From Selenomonas sp. (GTDB lineage: Bacteria; Bacillota_C; Negativicutes; Selenomonadales; Selenomonadaceae), in the NCBI RefSeq assembly GCF_024693525.1, contig NZ_JAILKR010000007.1:1-64000 (forward strand): a stretch of 64,000 nt of DNA. Reading direction: 5' to 3'. The translations under genes were made by a program, and so were the position numbers. The notes beneath the pieces were generated by a model. It ran no database searches and was not told the origin of the DNA. It saw only the letters and a program-made list of their open reading frames with translations. Below are positions 51,259 to 60,265 of this stretch, one piece after another. How positions within the stretch are numbered: the stretch's first letter is position 1; every line of letters starts with the position of its first letter.

Positions 51259-53235
51259 ATGAAGAAGAGACGGTACGAGACGCAAAAGAATATTACCGGC
51301 CTCGCGATGTTTATGTTAGTTATTTTAGGGATAGTCGTCTTGCGTTATGGCTGGCTGCAGCTGGTACAGGGAAATGAGTTGTCGGAGCGCATGAAAAGTC
51401 AGGTGGGGCATGATTATGCCATTCAGTCGCCCCGCGGTGCGATTATCGACCGCAACGGCCGTGAGCTGGCGGTCAGTACTATGACTAAATCCCTGTATGT
51501 GGACCCGAATCATGTGGAGGATCCGCAGACTTTGGCGGCGGATTTGGCGCCGCTTATTGAGAAGACGGAGCAGGACGTTCTCGATGATATCGCCGTGGGC
51601 GGTGGTTTCGTTTGGGTCAAGCGCCGCATGGAGCAGTCGGAGTACGAAGCTGTGCGGGCACTCATCAAGGAGAAGGGCTACTCCACTTGCCTGGGCTTCC
51701 GTGATGAGGCGAAGCGCTATTATCCCAACGACGTGCTGGCGGCCAATGTCCTGGGCTTTGTGGGGACAGACGACAAGGGCTTGGATGGCGTGGAACAGGC
51801 GCTGGACAGCCTGCTGAAGGGAGAAATCAAAGAGAAATATCTGACTACGGACCGCCGCGACCGACCGATTCTCGATTCGATCTTTTCCAGCAGCCGTCGT
51901 TATCGCGGGGATTACTGCAAGACCGTTGAGCTCACCATCGACAGCGGCATTCAGTTCATTGTCGAGCAGGAGCTTGATCGGGCGGTGGCGGAGAACCGGC
52001 CCAAGTCCATTACCTGTGTGGTCATGAATCCGAAGACCGGCGAGGTGTTGGCGATGGCATCGCGCCCTTCGTATAATCCGAACAAGTTCTGGGATTACAA
52101 GCCAGAGGTTTGGAAGAACCGGGCGGTGTCCTTTATTTATGAGCCAGGATCGACGTTTAAATCCGTGGTTGCCGGTGCGGCCTTGCAGGAGCAGGTGGTT
52201 ACGCCAAATCAGGTTTTTGTCGATCCAGGGTATGTCATGGTGTCGGGGCGCCGCATCCAGAACTGGAGTGGTACGAGTTTTGGTACGGTTACCTTTACCG
52301 ATGTTGTCAAGCAGTCCTTAAACACTGGTTTTGCGCAGGTAGGCTTGCGCTTGGGTGCGGACAAGATTACGGATTATGCGAAGAAGTTCGGCTTTGGTGA
52401 GGCGACGGGGATTGATTTGCCAGCCGAGGAATGCGGTATCCTGTTTGACCCCGAGCAGATGCGCGATTCCGATATTGCCACGATGTCGATCGGGCAGAGT
52501 ATCGCGGTGACGCCGCTGCAGCTGGTGACGGCGATGTCAGCGATTGCTAACGATGGCGTTTTGCTGAAACCTCATATCGTGAAGTCAATCCGCAATGCAG
52601 ATGGTTCCGTTTATGAGGAGCGTGGTCCGCAGGAGGTTCGTCGCACAATCGAATCGGCTACGGATAAGACGCTTGTCGGCCTCTTGGAGCAGGTCGTAGC
52701 CAGCGGTGGTGGTGCGAAGGCTGGCGTAAAGGGCTATCGCATTGCCGGTAAGACTGGTACGGCCCAGAAAATCCGTGAGGATGGTGCCGGGTATATGGAG
52801 GGGCGTTATATTGCCTCGTTCTGTGGTTTTGCGCCAGTTGAGGATCCGCAGCTTACGGTGTTGGTCATGATTGATGACCCAAGTCAAGGCAACTATTACG
52901 GTGGTCAGATTGCTGCTCCGGTAGCCAGCCGGATTTTCTCTCAGCTGTTCCGCTATATGCGGATTGCTCCCTCGAGTGACCCCTTTGCAGGCATGGAGCC
53001 GCCGAAGACGCCGCAGCCGAAGCCAATCAAAGGGTACGAGGGTGTTGTGCCGGAGGGCATGATTGTCATGCCGGATTTCACGGGGAAAAGCCTCCGGGAA
53101 GCTGCCCGTATTGCCAGTGATAAGGGCTTGAGTTTTGAAAGCGAGGGATCGGGCTTTGCCTCGGGGCAGAGTATCCCGCCGAATACACTGGTGGACCAAG
53201 GCCGCAGTATTGTCGTGTATTTCAAACCAGAATAA
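51259..53235 (+). CDS. penicillin-binding protein, FtsI/SpoVD-type transpeptidase with PASTA domain
   Basis: The 658-residue protein has one N-terminal membrane helix (about 17-37), a dimerisation domain, and a transpeptidase domain with S298 in the STFK motif, S353-x-N355 (SLN) and K498-T-G. A C-terminal PASTA domain starts near 595 (VMPDFTGKSLREAARI). It cross-links septal peptidoglycan. The PASTA domain is a SpoVD/PBP2x feature. No mraY or mur genes follow, so this may be a second, stand-alone copy outside the dcw cluster. Confidence 0.93.
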   Translation: MKKRRYETQKNITGLAMFMLVILGIVVLRYGWLQLVQGNELSERMKSQVGHDYAIQSPRGAIIDRNGRELAVSTMTKSLYVDPNHVEDPQTLAADLAPLIEKTEQDVLDDIAVGGGFVWVKRRMEQSEYEAVRALIKEKGYSTCLGFRDEAKRYYPNDVLAANVLGFVGTDDKGLDGVEQALDSLLKGEIKEKYLTTDRRDRPILDSIFSSSRRYRGDYCKTVELTIDSGIQFIVEQELDRAVAENRPKSITCVVMNPKTGEVLAMASRPSYNPNKFWDYKPEVWKNRAVSFIYEPGSTFKSVVAGAALQEQVVTPNQVFVDPGYVMVSGRRIQNWSGTSFGTVTFTDVVKQSLNTGFAQVGLRLGADKITDYAKKFGFGEATGIDLPAEECGILFDPEQMRDSDIATMSIGQSIAVTPLQLVTAMSAIANDGVLLKPHIVKSIRNADGSVYEERGPQEVRRTIESATDKTLVGLLEQVVASGGGAKAGVKGYRIAGKTGTAQKIREDGAGYMEGRYIASFCGFAPVEDPQLTVLVMIDDPSQGNYYGGQIAAPVASRIFSQLFRYMRIAPSSDPFAGMEPPKTPQPKPIKGYEGVVPEGMIVMPDFTGKSLREAARIASDKGLSFESEGSGFASGQSIPPNTLVDQGRSIVVYFKPE

Positions 53236-53243
53236 TGAATGGG

Positions 53244-53274
53244 AAAAGCCTTCCGTTTACGGAAGGCTTTTTTT
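53244..53274 (+). terminator. terminator after the PBP gene
   Basis: AAAAGCCTTCCG pairs perfectly with CGGAAGGCTTTT around TTTA, followed by T. Confidence 0.92.
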
Positions 53275-53372
53275 CGTGCCTGGAAAAATAAAATTTTCAC
53301 AGATGATAAAAAACAAGGAAATTTGGAACAAAAAACGAATCTAGACAATAGGAAAACAGAGGAGGTGGCTGG

Positions 53373-53789
53373 ATGAAACAGGAAGAAGGCCTGGTGGTGA
53401 AAGTCCAGGATGGTCTGGCCAGTATTAAGGTGGGGCGTCATGCAGACTGTTCGGCCTGTGGCGCTTGTCCTTCAAGTCAGCAGGTGATGGTAGAGGCCAT
53501 CAATCGAATTGGAGCTAAACCTGGCCAGCGCGTGCGGTTCGCCATGCAGGAAACTCAGGTGCTGACGGGAGCTTTTGTGGTGTTTGTGCTGCCGCTTTTG
53601 GCGGCGGCTTCGGGGGCTGTGCTGGGCTGGCAGCTTGCGATTGGCGTGGGAGGAGAAATTTCCTTCTGGGCTGAGTTCGGCGCTGGCTTTTTTTTCGTTT
53701 TGTCACTGCTGGTAATCAAGCTGTTTGACCGGCAAGTGGCGAAGAAACAAGGGATGAAACCGGTTATTCTCGAAATTTTAGAGGATTGA
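53373..53789 (+). CDS. RseC/SoxR-reducing-system family membrane protein
   Basis: The 138-residue protein has a cysteine cluster CSACGACP (about 27-34) and two transmembrane helices (about 66-86 and 98-118), the RseC (PF04246) pattern. In enterobacteria RseC works with an Rnf-like complex to reduce SoxR. Here it lies 39 bases before rnfC. In an anaerobe without soxR in view it may simply assist Rnf assembly or electron transfer. Confidence 0.9.
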   Translation: MKQEEGLVVKVQDGLASIKVGRHADCSACGACPSSQQVMVEAINRIGAKPGQRVRFAMQETQVLTGAFVVFVLPLLAAASGAVLGWQLAIGVGGEISFWAEFGAGFFFVLSLLVIKLFDRQVAKKQGMKPVILEILED

Positions 53790-53828
53790 CCGTTTCAGAT
53801 ATTTTAGGGAGCTATGAGGTGATTGTTC

Positions 53829-55184
53829 ATGTTCAGGAGTTTTCTTGGCGGGATTCATCCGCACGATGGCAAGGAACTGGCAAAGGATAAGCCGATACAG
53901 GTGATGCCGGCGCCAAAGGAACTCGTCGTGCCAATGAGCCAGCATATCGGTGCCCCCTGCATCCCCTGTGTGAAGGTGGGGGACCTGGTGAAACGGGGGC
54001 AGCTTATCGGCACGAGTCCGGCTTTTATGCATGCGGATATTCATGCCCCGGTATCTGGTAAGGTCATCCGCATTGAAGAACGTCCCCATTCGGGGCGCAT
54101 CAGCTGTCCCGCCGTTGTCATCGAAAACGACGGGGAGGACAGTTGGGCAGAGGGGCTGCCGCTGGAGCGGGATTGGACGGCGATGACGAATGAGGAGATT
54201 CTAAACGCTATCCAGTCCGCGGGCATTGTCGGTATGGGGGGAGCGACCTTTCCGGCCCATATCAAGTTAAAACCGTCGAAACCCGTGGATATTTTGATTC
54301 TCAACGGTGCTGAGTGTGAGCCGTATTTGACTGCGGATTACCGGCTGATGCTAGAGTCACCGGCGCAGGTGGTGGAGGGAATACAGATTCTCGCCCGGGT
54401 GCTGGGGGTCAAGCGCAGTGTGATTGGCATCGAGGACAATAAACCGGAGGCTATTGACGCCTTGAAAAAGGCTTGTGCGGGAACCGGCATCGAGGTGGCA
54501 GCCCTCAAGACGAAGTATCCCCAGGGGGCGGAGAAGATGCTGATCAAAGTGCTGGCAGACCGGGAAGTTCCCATGGGAGGGCTGCCCATGGATGTGGGGG
54601 CCGTGGTGCAAAATGTAGGGACGGTGGCGGCCATTGCCGATGCGGTGGTACGCGGGTTGCCCCTTACGGAGCGGATTATGACCGTTTCGGGGGATGCCAT
54701 TGCCGAACCGAAGAACCTGCGGGTGCGCATCGGTACGAAATATAGTGATGCTATTGCCTTCTGCGGTGGCTTTAAAGAAGAACCAGATAAACTGCTGGCG
54801 GGTGGCCCCATGATGGGCATGGCTCAGTTTACGGATGAGGTTCCGGTGATGAAGGGATCCTCCGGGATTTTGGCCTTGACCCGCAGGCTTACGGAGCATG
54901 GCCCAGAAATGAACTGCATCCGCTGTGGCCGTTGTGTCAAAGCTTGTCCAATGGGGCTGGTGCCCAGTATGTTATCGATACTTTCCCAGCGTCAGGATTT
55001 TGCGGCTTGCCGTGATTCCTACGGCTTGATGAACTGTGTGGAGTGCGGTTGTTGTACGTATATCTGTCCGGCCAAACGAAACATCGTGCAGTATATCCGC
55101 AATGCCAAAGGTTTTGTGCGGGCGGAGATGGCAAGGGCTAAAGCGAAGGAAGAACCGGCAAAGAAAGAGGGGGCGAAGGCATGA
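53829..55184 (+). CDS. rnfC: Rnf complex subunit C
   Basis: The protein of about 451 residues starts at ATG 53829. It has an NADH/FMN-binding Rossmann region (GMGGATFPAHIKL, about 135-147; LNGAECEPYLTADYR), then two [4Fe-4S] motifs, CIRCGRCVKACP and CVECGCCTYICP. It takes electrons to NAD+ from the membrane part of Rnf. It is the first gene of rnfCDGEAB, the order usual in Clostridia and Negativicutes, and overlaps rnfD by four bases. Confidence 0.96.
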   Translation: MFRSFLGGIHPHDGKELAKDKPIQVMPAPKELVVPMSQHIGAPCIPCVKVGDLVKRGQLIGTSPAFMHADIHAPVSGKVIRIEERPHSGRISCPAVVIENDGEDSWAEGLPLERDWTAMTNEEILNAIQSAGIVGMGGATFPAHIKLKPSKPVDILILNGAECEPYLTADYRLMLESPAQVVEGIQILARVLGVKRSVIGIEDNKPEAIDALKKACAGTGIEVAALKTKYPQGAEKMLIKVLADREVPMGGLPMDVGAVVQNVGTVAAIADAVVRGLPLTERIMTVSGDAIAEPKNLRVRIGTKYSDAIAFCGGFKEEPDKLLAGGPMMGMAQFTDEVPVMKGSSGILALTRRLTEHGPEMNCIRCGRCVKACPMGLVPSMLSILSQRQDFAACRDSYGLMNCVECGCCTYICPAKRNIVQYIRNAKGFVRAEMARAKAKEEPAKKEGAKA

Positions 55185-56164
55185 GTGAGTATACGATTTC
55201 CAGTTCCCCGCATATCCGCGATGGGGAGACGATCCCGGGGATTATGTGGCGGGTAAATGCGGCACTGCTCCCTGCCGCGGCATTTGCTGTCTGGTGGTTC
55301 GGCGTTCCGGCATTGGTCAACATGATGGTTGGTGCCTTTTTTGCGGTGGCATCAGAATATGTTTGGCAGCGGGCAATGCATCAGCCGGTTACGGCCTTTG
55401 ATGGCAGTGCCTGCATAACGGGCCTTTTATTGGCGATGTCTATGTCGCCGGTCTTGCCGCCGTATATGGTGGCAATTGGTTCGGTGCTGGCCATCGTGGT
55501 AGCCAAGCAGTCCATGGGGGGCTTGGGGTTCAATATTTTCAATCCTGCGCATATTGGCCGTGCGGCGCTGATGGTTTCCTGGCCGGTGGCAATGACCACT
55601 TGGACGAAGATGCAGGATATGGGTGCCGGTGTTGATGCTATGACCAGTGCAACTCCGCTGAATATTCTCAAGCTGCAGGGGTATGATGCGTTGTTATCGA
55701 CGTTTGGCGGACAGGCTAATCTGTATTGGAATATGTTTATCGGAACCCGCAATGGTTCATTGGGGGAGACCAGCACGGTATTACTGTTTTTGGGTGGTCT
55801 GTATCTGATTGGAAAAGGGTATGTGAATTGGGTGGTGCCGGTGGTCATGATTGGTACCGTTGGTTTGCTGACCTTTGTCTTTGGCCCTGCGGGGCTCTTT
55901 ACTGGCGACCCGCTGTTCCATATGATGGCAGGGGGCTTGATGCTAGGGGCCTTCTTTATGGCTACGGATATGGTTACGATTCCCATGACGGTCAAAGGGC
56001 AGGTCATCTTTGCCGTCGGGGCTGGGGCCCTTACGGTATTGATCCGTCTGTTGGGCGGCTATCCGGAGGGCGTCTGCTATTCCATTCTCTTGATGAATGC
56101 GCTGACGCCGCTTATTGACCGCTTTACGAGACCGCGTATCTTTGGGGCTGGAGGTGACAAGTGA
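55181..56164 (+). CDS. rnfD: Rnf complex subunit D
   Basis: The 327-residue membrane protein has about ten helices. The segment DAMTSATPL carries T158, the likely site of covalent FMN. GGLGFNIFNPAHIGRA is conserved in the family. It forms the ion-translocating core with RnfE and RnfA. The flavin would be attached by ApbE, encoded at 15.6 kb. Confidence 0.96.
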   Translation: MSEYTISSSPHIRDGETIPGIMWRVNAALLPAAAFAVWWFGVPALVNMMVGAFFAVASEYVWQRAMHQPVTAFDGSACITGLLLAMSMSPVLPPYMVAIGSVLAIVVAKQSMGGLGFNIFNPAHIGRAALMVSWPVAMTTWTKMQDMGAGVDAMTSATPLNILKLQGYDALLSTFGGQANLYWNMFIGTRNGSLGETSTVLLFLGGLYLIGKGYVNWVVPVVMIGTVGLLTFVFGPAGLFTGDPLFHMMAGGLMLGAFFMATDMVTIPMTVKGQVIFAVGAGALTVLIRLLGGYPEGVCYSILLMNALTPLIDRFTRPRIFGAGGDK

Positions 56165-56712
56165 TGGCTGAGGAACATTCGATTGTGAAGATTGCTTCGA
56201 ATTTGGCGATGGCCTGCTTTATCTCTGGGGTGGTCATTGGCTCGGTCTATTACGTGACGGCTCCCGTGGCGGCACAAAAGGCGGAGATGATGAAGCAGGA
56301 GTCCATGAAGGCCTTGGTTCCCGATGCGGATTCCTTCCAGGAAGTGGCCGGCCATGTGGGCTGGTTTGCGGCGGTAAAGAACGGTCAAACCACCGCATAT
56401 ATCGTCCCCAGTGAGACCAAGGGTTATGGCGGTAAAATCAAGCTGCTGGTAGCGGTGACGGCGGATGCCAAGGTCATCGATTACAATATCCTGGAACACA
56501 ACGAGACGCCGGGCCTCGGTGATAATGCGCAGAAGCCCGCTTTCCGGCAGCAGTTCGCTGGCAAGGGAATGGAACATCTGGTGGTCACAAAGGACCCTGC
56601 GGATAAAGAGGATATTCAGGCTATGACCGGTGCGACGATTTCCTCGCGGGCGGTGGTGCTTGGCGTCAAGCAGGCAGTAGAGGAAGTTGCGGCCTTGCAG
56701 GGAGGGAAATAA
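56164..56712 (+). CDS. rnfG: Rnf complex subunit G
   Basis: The protein of about 182 residues has one N-terminal helix and an FMN-binding domain ending in AMTGATISSRAV, with T158 as the expected covalent FMN site. The extracytoplasmic flavin passes electrons between RnfD and the other redox centres. The ATG overlaps the rnfD stop by one base, behind GGAGGT. Confidence 0.95.
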   Translation: MAEEHSIVKIASNLAMACFISGVVIGSVYYVTAPVAAQKAEMMKQESMKALVPDADSFQEVAGHVGWFAAVKNGQTTAYIVPSETKGYGGKIKLLVAVTADAKVIDYNILEHNETPGLGDNAQKPAFRQQFAGKGMEHLVVTKDPADKEDIQAMTGATISSRAVVLGVKQAVEEVAALQGGK

Positions 56713-56713
56713 A

Positions 56714-57364
56714 ATGAAGGAATTGTGGAATATCTTCAGCAAGGGGCTGGTAGCCGAAAATCCGATTTTTATTCTTGCCCTGTCCCTTTGTCCTGCCCTA
56801 GCGGTTACTACAAACGTTGTCAATGGCCTTACGATGGGGCTTACGGTTACCTTTGTCATTACGACGAATAACGTGGTGGTGTCCATCGTGCGCAAATGGG
56901 TAAATCCCAAGGTGCGCGTGCCGGTTTACATCACTTCGATAGCGACCATCGTTACGGTGGCTCAGCTGGTTTTGCAGGCCTATTTCCCCGAACTTTATAA
57001 GGCGTTGGGCATCTATTTGGCCTTGGTGGTGGTGTTTGCCATCATTTTGGCCCGGGCGGAGGTTTATGCGTCGAAACACGGTGTGGTGAAATCCTTTGCC
57101 GATGGGTTTGGCATGGGCTGTGGATTTACGCTGGCCATGCTGATCATTTCAGTGATTCGCGAACTCATCGGGGCCGGGACGATTCTAGGTATGCCGGTGT
57201 TTGGCGACGGCTATGAGCCGATGCTGATGATGGTACTGCCACCGGGGGCCTTTATCCTGATTGGCTATTTGGTGGCGGCCACAAAAACCTGGAATAAACA
57301 TGTGGAGGAGAAGAAGGCCCAGGAAGCCCGCCGCATGGAGACGATGAAGGGAGCTGAGTCGTAA
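56714..57364 (+). CDS. rnfE: Rnf complex subunit E
   Basis: The protein of about 216 residues starts MKELWNIFSKGLVAENPIF and has six helices. It is homologous to RnfA (NqrD/NqrE type). A conserved ALAVTTNVVNGLTMG helix carries the TTN motif. It has a charged C-terminal tail. It belongs to the membrane-embedded, cation-pumping core. Confidence 0.95.
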   Translation: MKELWNIFSKGLVAENPIFILALSLCPALAVTTNVVNGLTMGLTVTFVITTNNVVVSIVRKWVNPKVRVPVYITSIATIVTVAQLVLQAYFPELYKALGIYLALVVVFAIILARAEVYASKHGVVKSFADGFGMGCGFTLAMLIISVIRELIGAGTILGMPVFGDGYEPMLMMVLPPGAFILIGYLVAATKTWNKHVEEKKAQEARRMETMKGAES

Positions 57365-57939
57365 TGGCAGAATATCTTACCTTATTTATCGGCGCAGTTG
57401 TCGTCAACAACTTCGTGCTGACCAAGTTCCTGGGGCTTTGCATTTTCTTTGGCATATCCAAGAATCTCAGTGCTTCGGTGGGCATGGGAATGGCGGTCAC
57501 TTCGGTTATGACCATGAGCTCAATCCTCGCTTGGATCGTGTATTTCTTTGTGCTTCAGCCCTTGGGGCTGACGTTCCTGACGACAATTGTATTTGTCGTG
57601 CTGACGGCAAGCTTTGTACAGCTGCTGGAACTCATCATCAAGAAACAGGCCCCGGCCCTCTACAATATGTGGGGCATTTATCTGCTGCTTATTGCTACGA
57701 ACTGTATCGTGCTGGCGGTGCCGCTTCTTAATGTGGAGAACAGCTATAGCCTGCTCAAGAGCATTGTGTTTGCCATTGGTTCAGGACTTGGCTTTGCCTT
57801 GGCTATTATTTTGATGGCATCTCTGCGGGAAAAGCTTGCCTATGCCGATGTTCCCAAACCGCTGGAGGGGATTGGCATCGCCTTTATCCTGGCTGGAATG
57901 CTTTCCCTGGCGTTCCTCGGGTTTTCGGGGATGCTGTGA
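57364..57939 (+). CDS. rnfA: Rnf complex subunit A
   Basis: The 191-residue protein starts MAEYLTLFIGAVVVNNFVLTKFLG and has six helices, the standard RnfA sequence with the iron-sulfur-ligating Cys region GLCIFFG (about 25). It pairs with RnfE in inverted topology. The ATG overlaps the rnfE stop by one base. Confidence 0.96.
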   Translation: MAEYLTLFIGAVVVNNFVLTKFLGLCIFFGISKNLSASVGMGMAVTSVMTMSSILAWIVYFFVLQPLGLTFLTTIVFVVLTASFVQLLELIIKKQAPALYNMWGIYLLLIATNCIVLAVPLLNVENSYSLLKSIVFAIGSGLGFALAIILMASLREKLAYADVPKPLEGIGIAFILAGMLSLAFLGFSGML

Positions 57940-57953
57940 GGAGGTCGTGATAG

Positions 57954-58787
57954 ATGATGAATACTGCGATTATGATTATTGTGGTGCTGGTGGGGATCGG
58001 TACTTTTTTTGGCGTGGTGCTGGCGCTGGCAGATAAGAAATTTGCCATGGAGGTAAATCCCCTTATCCATGAAGTAGAGGATATATTGCCCAAAGGGCAG
58101 TGCGGCGCTTGCGGATTTGCTGGTTGCGCGAAATATGCTGAGGCAGTGGTGGAAGATGAGAGCGTGCCGCCAAATCTCTGTGTGCCGGGCAAGGCAGCAG
58201 TAGCGGCAAAGGTGGCAGAACTCACGGGGAAAAAGGCTGAGGCTGCCGAACCGAAATATGCGCATCTGAAATGCCGTGGAACGAAAACGGCGGCGGTAAT
58301 GGCGGCCCGGTATGAAGGCATCCGGGATTGTGCGGCGGCAAAACTCATTCAAGGCGGGCCCAAGGGCTGCAAATATGGCTGCATCGGTTTTGGCAACTGC
58401 GTGCGCGCCTGTCCGTTTGGGGCGCTTTCCATGGGAGAAGATGGCCTGCCGATCGTTGATAAGGCAATCTGCACGGGGTGTGGCAAATGTGTTTCCACCT
58501 GCCCGCAGGCGATTTTGACCCTTCAGAGTTTTGAGGCTCCGGTACAGGTAGAATGCAGTTCGCATGATAAGGGCCCGGTGGCGAAGAAACTCTGCCAGAA
58601 TGCCTGCATTGGCTGTGGCCTTTGTATGCGCAGCTGCGAACGTGGTGCGATCAAGATTGACCGGTTCGTGGCCGTGGTGGATCAGGAAATCTGCAAGACC
58701 TGTGCCAACCCCACCTGCCTTGCCAAGTGCCCAACCAAGGCGATACAGGAACTGGTGGCAGGGCGCATGATGAAGGAGGTGGTATAA
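57954..58787 (+). CDS. rnfB: Rnf complex subunit B
   Basis: The 277-residue protein has an N-terminal helix (about 5-25) and a [4Fe-4S] domain with CGACGFAGC (about 46-54). Further ferredoxin-type clusters follow: CKYGCIGFGNCVRACP, CTGCGKCVSTCP, CIGCGLCMRSC and CKTCANPTCLAKCP. It accepts electrons from reduced ferredoxin, for instance that made by the 2-oxoacid oxidoreductase at 12-15 kb. It is the last rnf gene. A TATAAT overlaps its stop codon and may start the next transcript. Confidence 0.96.
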   Translation: MMNTAIMIIVVLVGIGTFFGVVLALADKKFAMEVNPLIHEVEDILPKGQCGACGFAGCAKYAEAVVEDESVPPNLCVPGKAAVAAKVAELTGKKAEAAEPKYAHLKCRGTKTAAVMAARYEGIRDCAAAKLIQGGPKGCKYGCIGFGNCVRACPFGALSMGEDGLPIVDKAICTGCGKCVSTCPQAILTLQSFEAPVQVECSSHDKGPVAKKLCQNACIGCGLCMRSCERGAIKIDRFVAVVDQEICKTCANPTCLAKCPTKAIQELVAGRMMKEVV

Positions 58788-58822
58788 TACAGGTGGCATA
58801 TTTTTAGTAAAGGATTGATTTT

Positions 58823-60124
58823 ATGAATACTGAAACTGAAGAATTACTGGACTTTGTTGCGGAGTGTCCAACGCCCTTCCATACGGTTCAAGCCAGTGCG
58901 ATGCGGCTGCGGCTGGCAGGGTTTCGAGAGCTTTCGCTGACGGATTCCTGGCAGATCGAGCGGGGCGGAAAGTACTTCGTGACGGTATACGATTCGACGC
59001 TGCTGGCCTTCGTGGCGGGAGAGTCCGATGGGCAGCTGCGGATGGCGGCGGCTCATACGGATTTTCCCTGCTTCCGGTTAAAACCGCAGGCTGGTATGGT
59101 GAAAGAAAAATGCGGCCTATTGAATGTAGAAAAATACGGCGGTTTGATTTTGCGCACTTGGCTGGATCGGCCGTTGTCATTAGCGGGAAAAATCGTGGTT
59201 CGTGGCGAAGATGCCTTTAATCCGGAAATCCGCCTGGTCGATTTTGAGCGTCCGTTGGCGACGATCCCGAGCCTGGCGATTCATATGGATCGGGAGGTCA
59301 ATGATGAGGGGAAACTCAATGTCCAGACGGATATGCTGCCACTGGCAGCTGTCTTCGGCGGAGTGGAATCTTTGGAGGCAGATGCTGATGCCAAGACTTT
59401 TTTCGTGGATTGGCTGGCAGAGGAACTGGGTACAGCCGTTGAGGATATCCTTTCCTATGAGTTATCCCTTTATCCGGTGGAACATGGTTGTACGGTAGGT
59501 TTGCATGAGAAAATGGTATCTTCCCCGCGGCTGGATAATCTCACTTCGGTAAAAGCCTGCCTGGATGGAATTTGCGGGGCAGCGGAGACCGGCACGGGTA
59601 TCCGGTTAATTGCTCTCTTTGACAATGAAGAGGTGGGGAGCTGCACGAAGCAGGGGGCGGCGTCCGCCGTGCTCATGCAGGTGCTGGAGCGCTTGTACAC
59701 CGCCTTGGGAAAATCCCAGGAAGACCTGCTGCGGGATATTGCCGCAGGATTCCTTCTCTCGGTGGATGTAGCCCATGCGGTTCATCCCAATTATGCTGAT
59801 AAAGCGGACCCAGCGGTACGGCCGGTGCTGGGGGCGGGGCTTACCTTGAAGCAGGCTTGCAGCCAGTCCTATGCCGGTGATGCCGAAGCGGTGGCGGTGG
59901 TTCGCGGCCTTTGCGAAGCGCAGGGTATCAAGTGGCAGCAGTTTGTCAATCGCAGTGACAGCCGCGGCGGCTCTACTTTAGGCTCGATTGCCTCGGCATT
60001 GGTACCCATGCGAACGATGGATATCGGGGTTCCGATTCTCGCGATGCATTCGGTACGGGAAACCATGGCGGGGACAGATCAGGAGGCCTTGTCAAAACTC
60101 CTGCAAGTGTTTATGGGTGATTGA
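58823..60124 (+). CDS. M18 family aminopeptidase
   Basis: The 433-residue metallopeptidase has TVQASAMRLRLAGF at the start, AAHTDFPCFRLKP (first metal histidine, about 73-85), FDNEEVGS (catalytic and bridging Glu) and, close to the end, LAMHSVRETMAG (last metal histidine). It forms dodecamers that clip N-terminal residues, often acidic ones, from peptides. The -10-like TATAAT at 58783-58788 lies within the rnfB end, without a clear -35 box. Confidence 0.94.
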   Translation: MNTETEELLDFVAECPTPFHTVQASAMRLRLAGFRELSLTDSWQIERGGKYFVTVYDSTLLAFVAGESDGQLRMAAAHTDFPCFRLKPQAGMVKEKCGLLNVEKYGGLILRTWLDRPLSLAGKIVVRGEDAFNPEIRLVDFERPLATIPSLAIHMDREVNDEGKLNVQTDMLPLAAVFGGVESLEADADAKTFFVDWLAEELGTAVEDILSYELSLYPVEHGCTVGLHEKMVSSPRLDNLTSVKACLDGICGAAETGTGIRLIALFDNEEVGSCTKQGAASAVLMQVLERLYTALGKSQEDLLRDIAAGFLLSVDVAHAVHPNYADKADPAVRPVLGAGLTLKQACSQSYAGDAEAVAVVRGLCEAQGIKWQQFVNRSDSRGGSTLGSIASALVPMRTMDIGVPILAMHSVRETMAGTDQEALSKLLQVFMGD

Positions 60125-60181
60125 GTGTGTAATGTATACAGATATACTTTACAAAAGACAATATTTTTTACATCATGCTTG

Positions 60182-60210
60182 TTGATTATGTATATATGCT
60201 ATGCTATAAT
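60182..60210 (+). promoter_or_regulatory. promoter of the TAXI transporter operon
   Basis: TTGATT (60182-60187), 17 nt, TATAAT (60205-60210), followed by a 55-base leader. Confidence 0.75.
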
Positions 60211-60265
60211 TACATACGTGGTATGAAAAATATTGTATGCAAAAATGGACATAGGAGGCGTTTGT

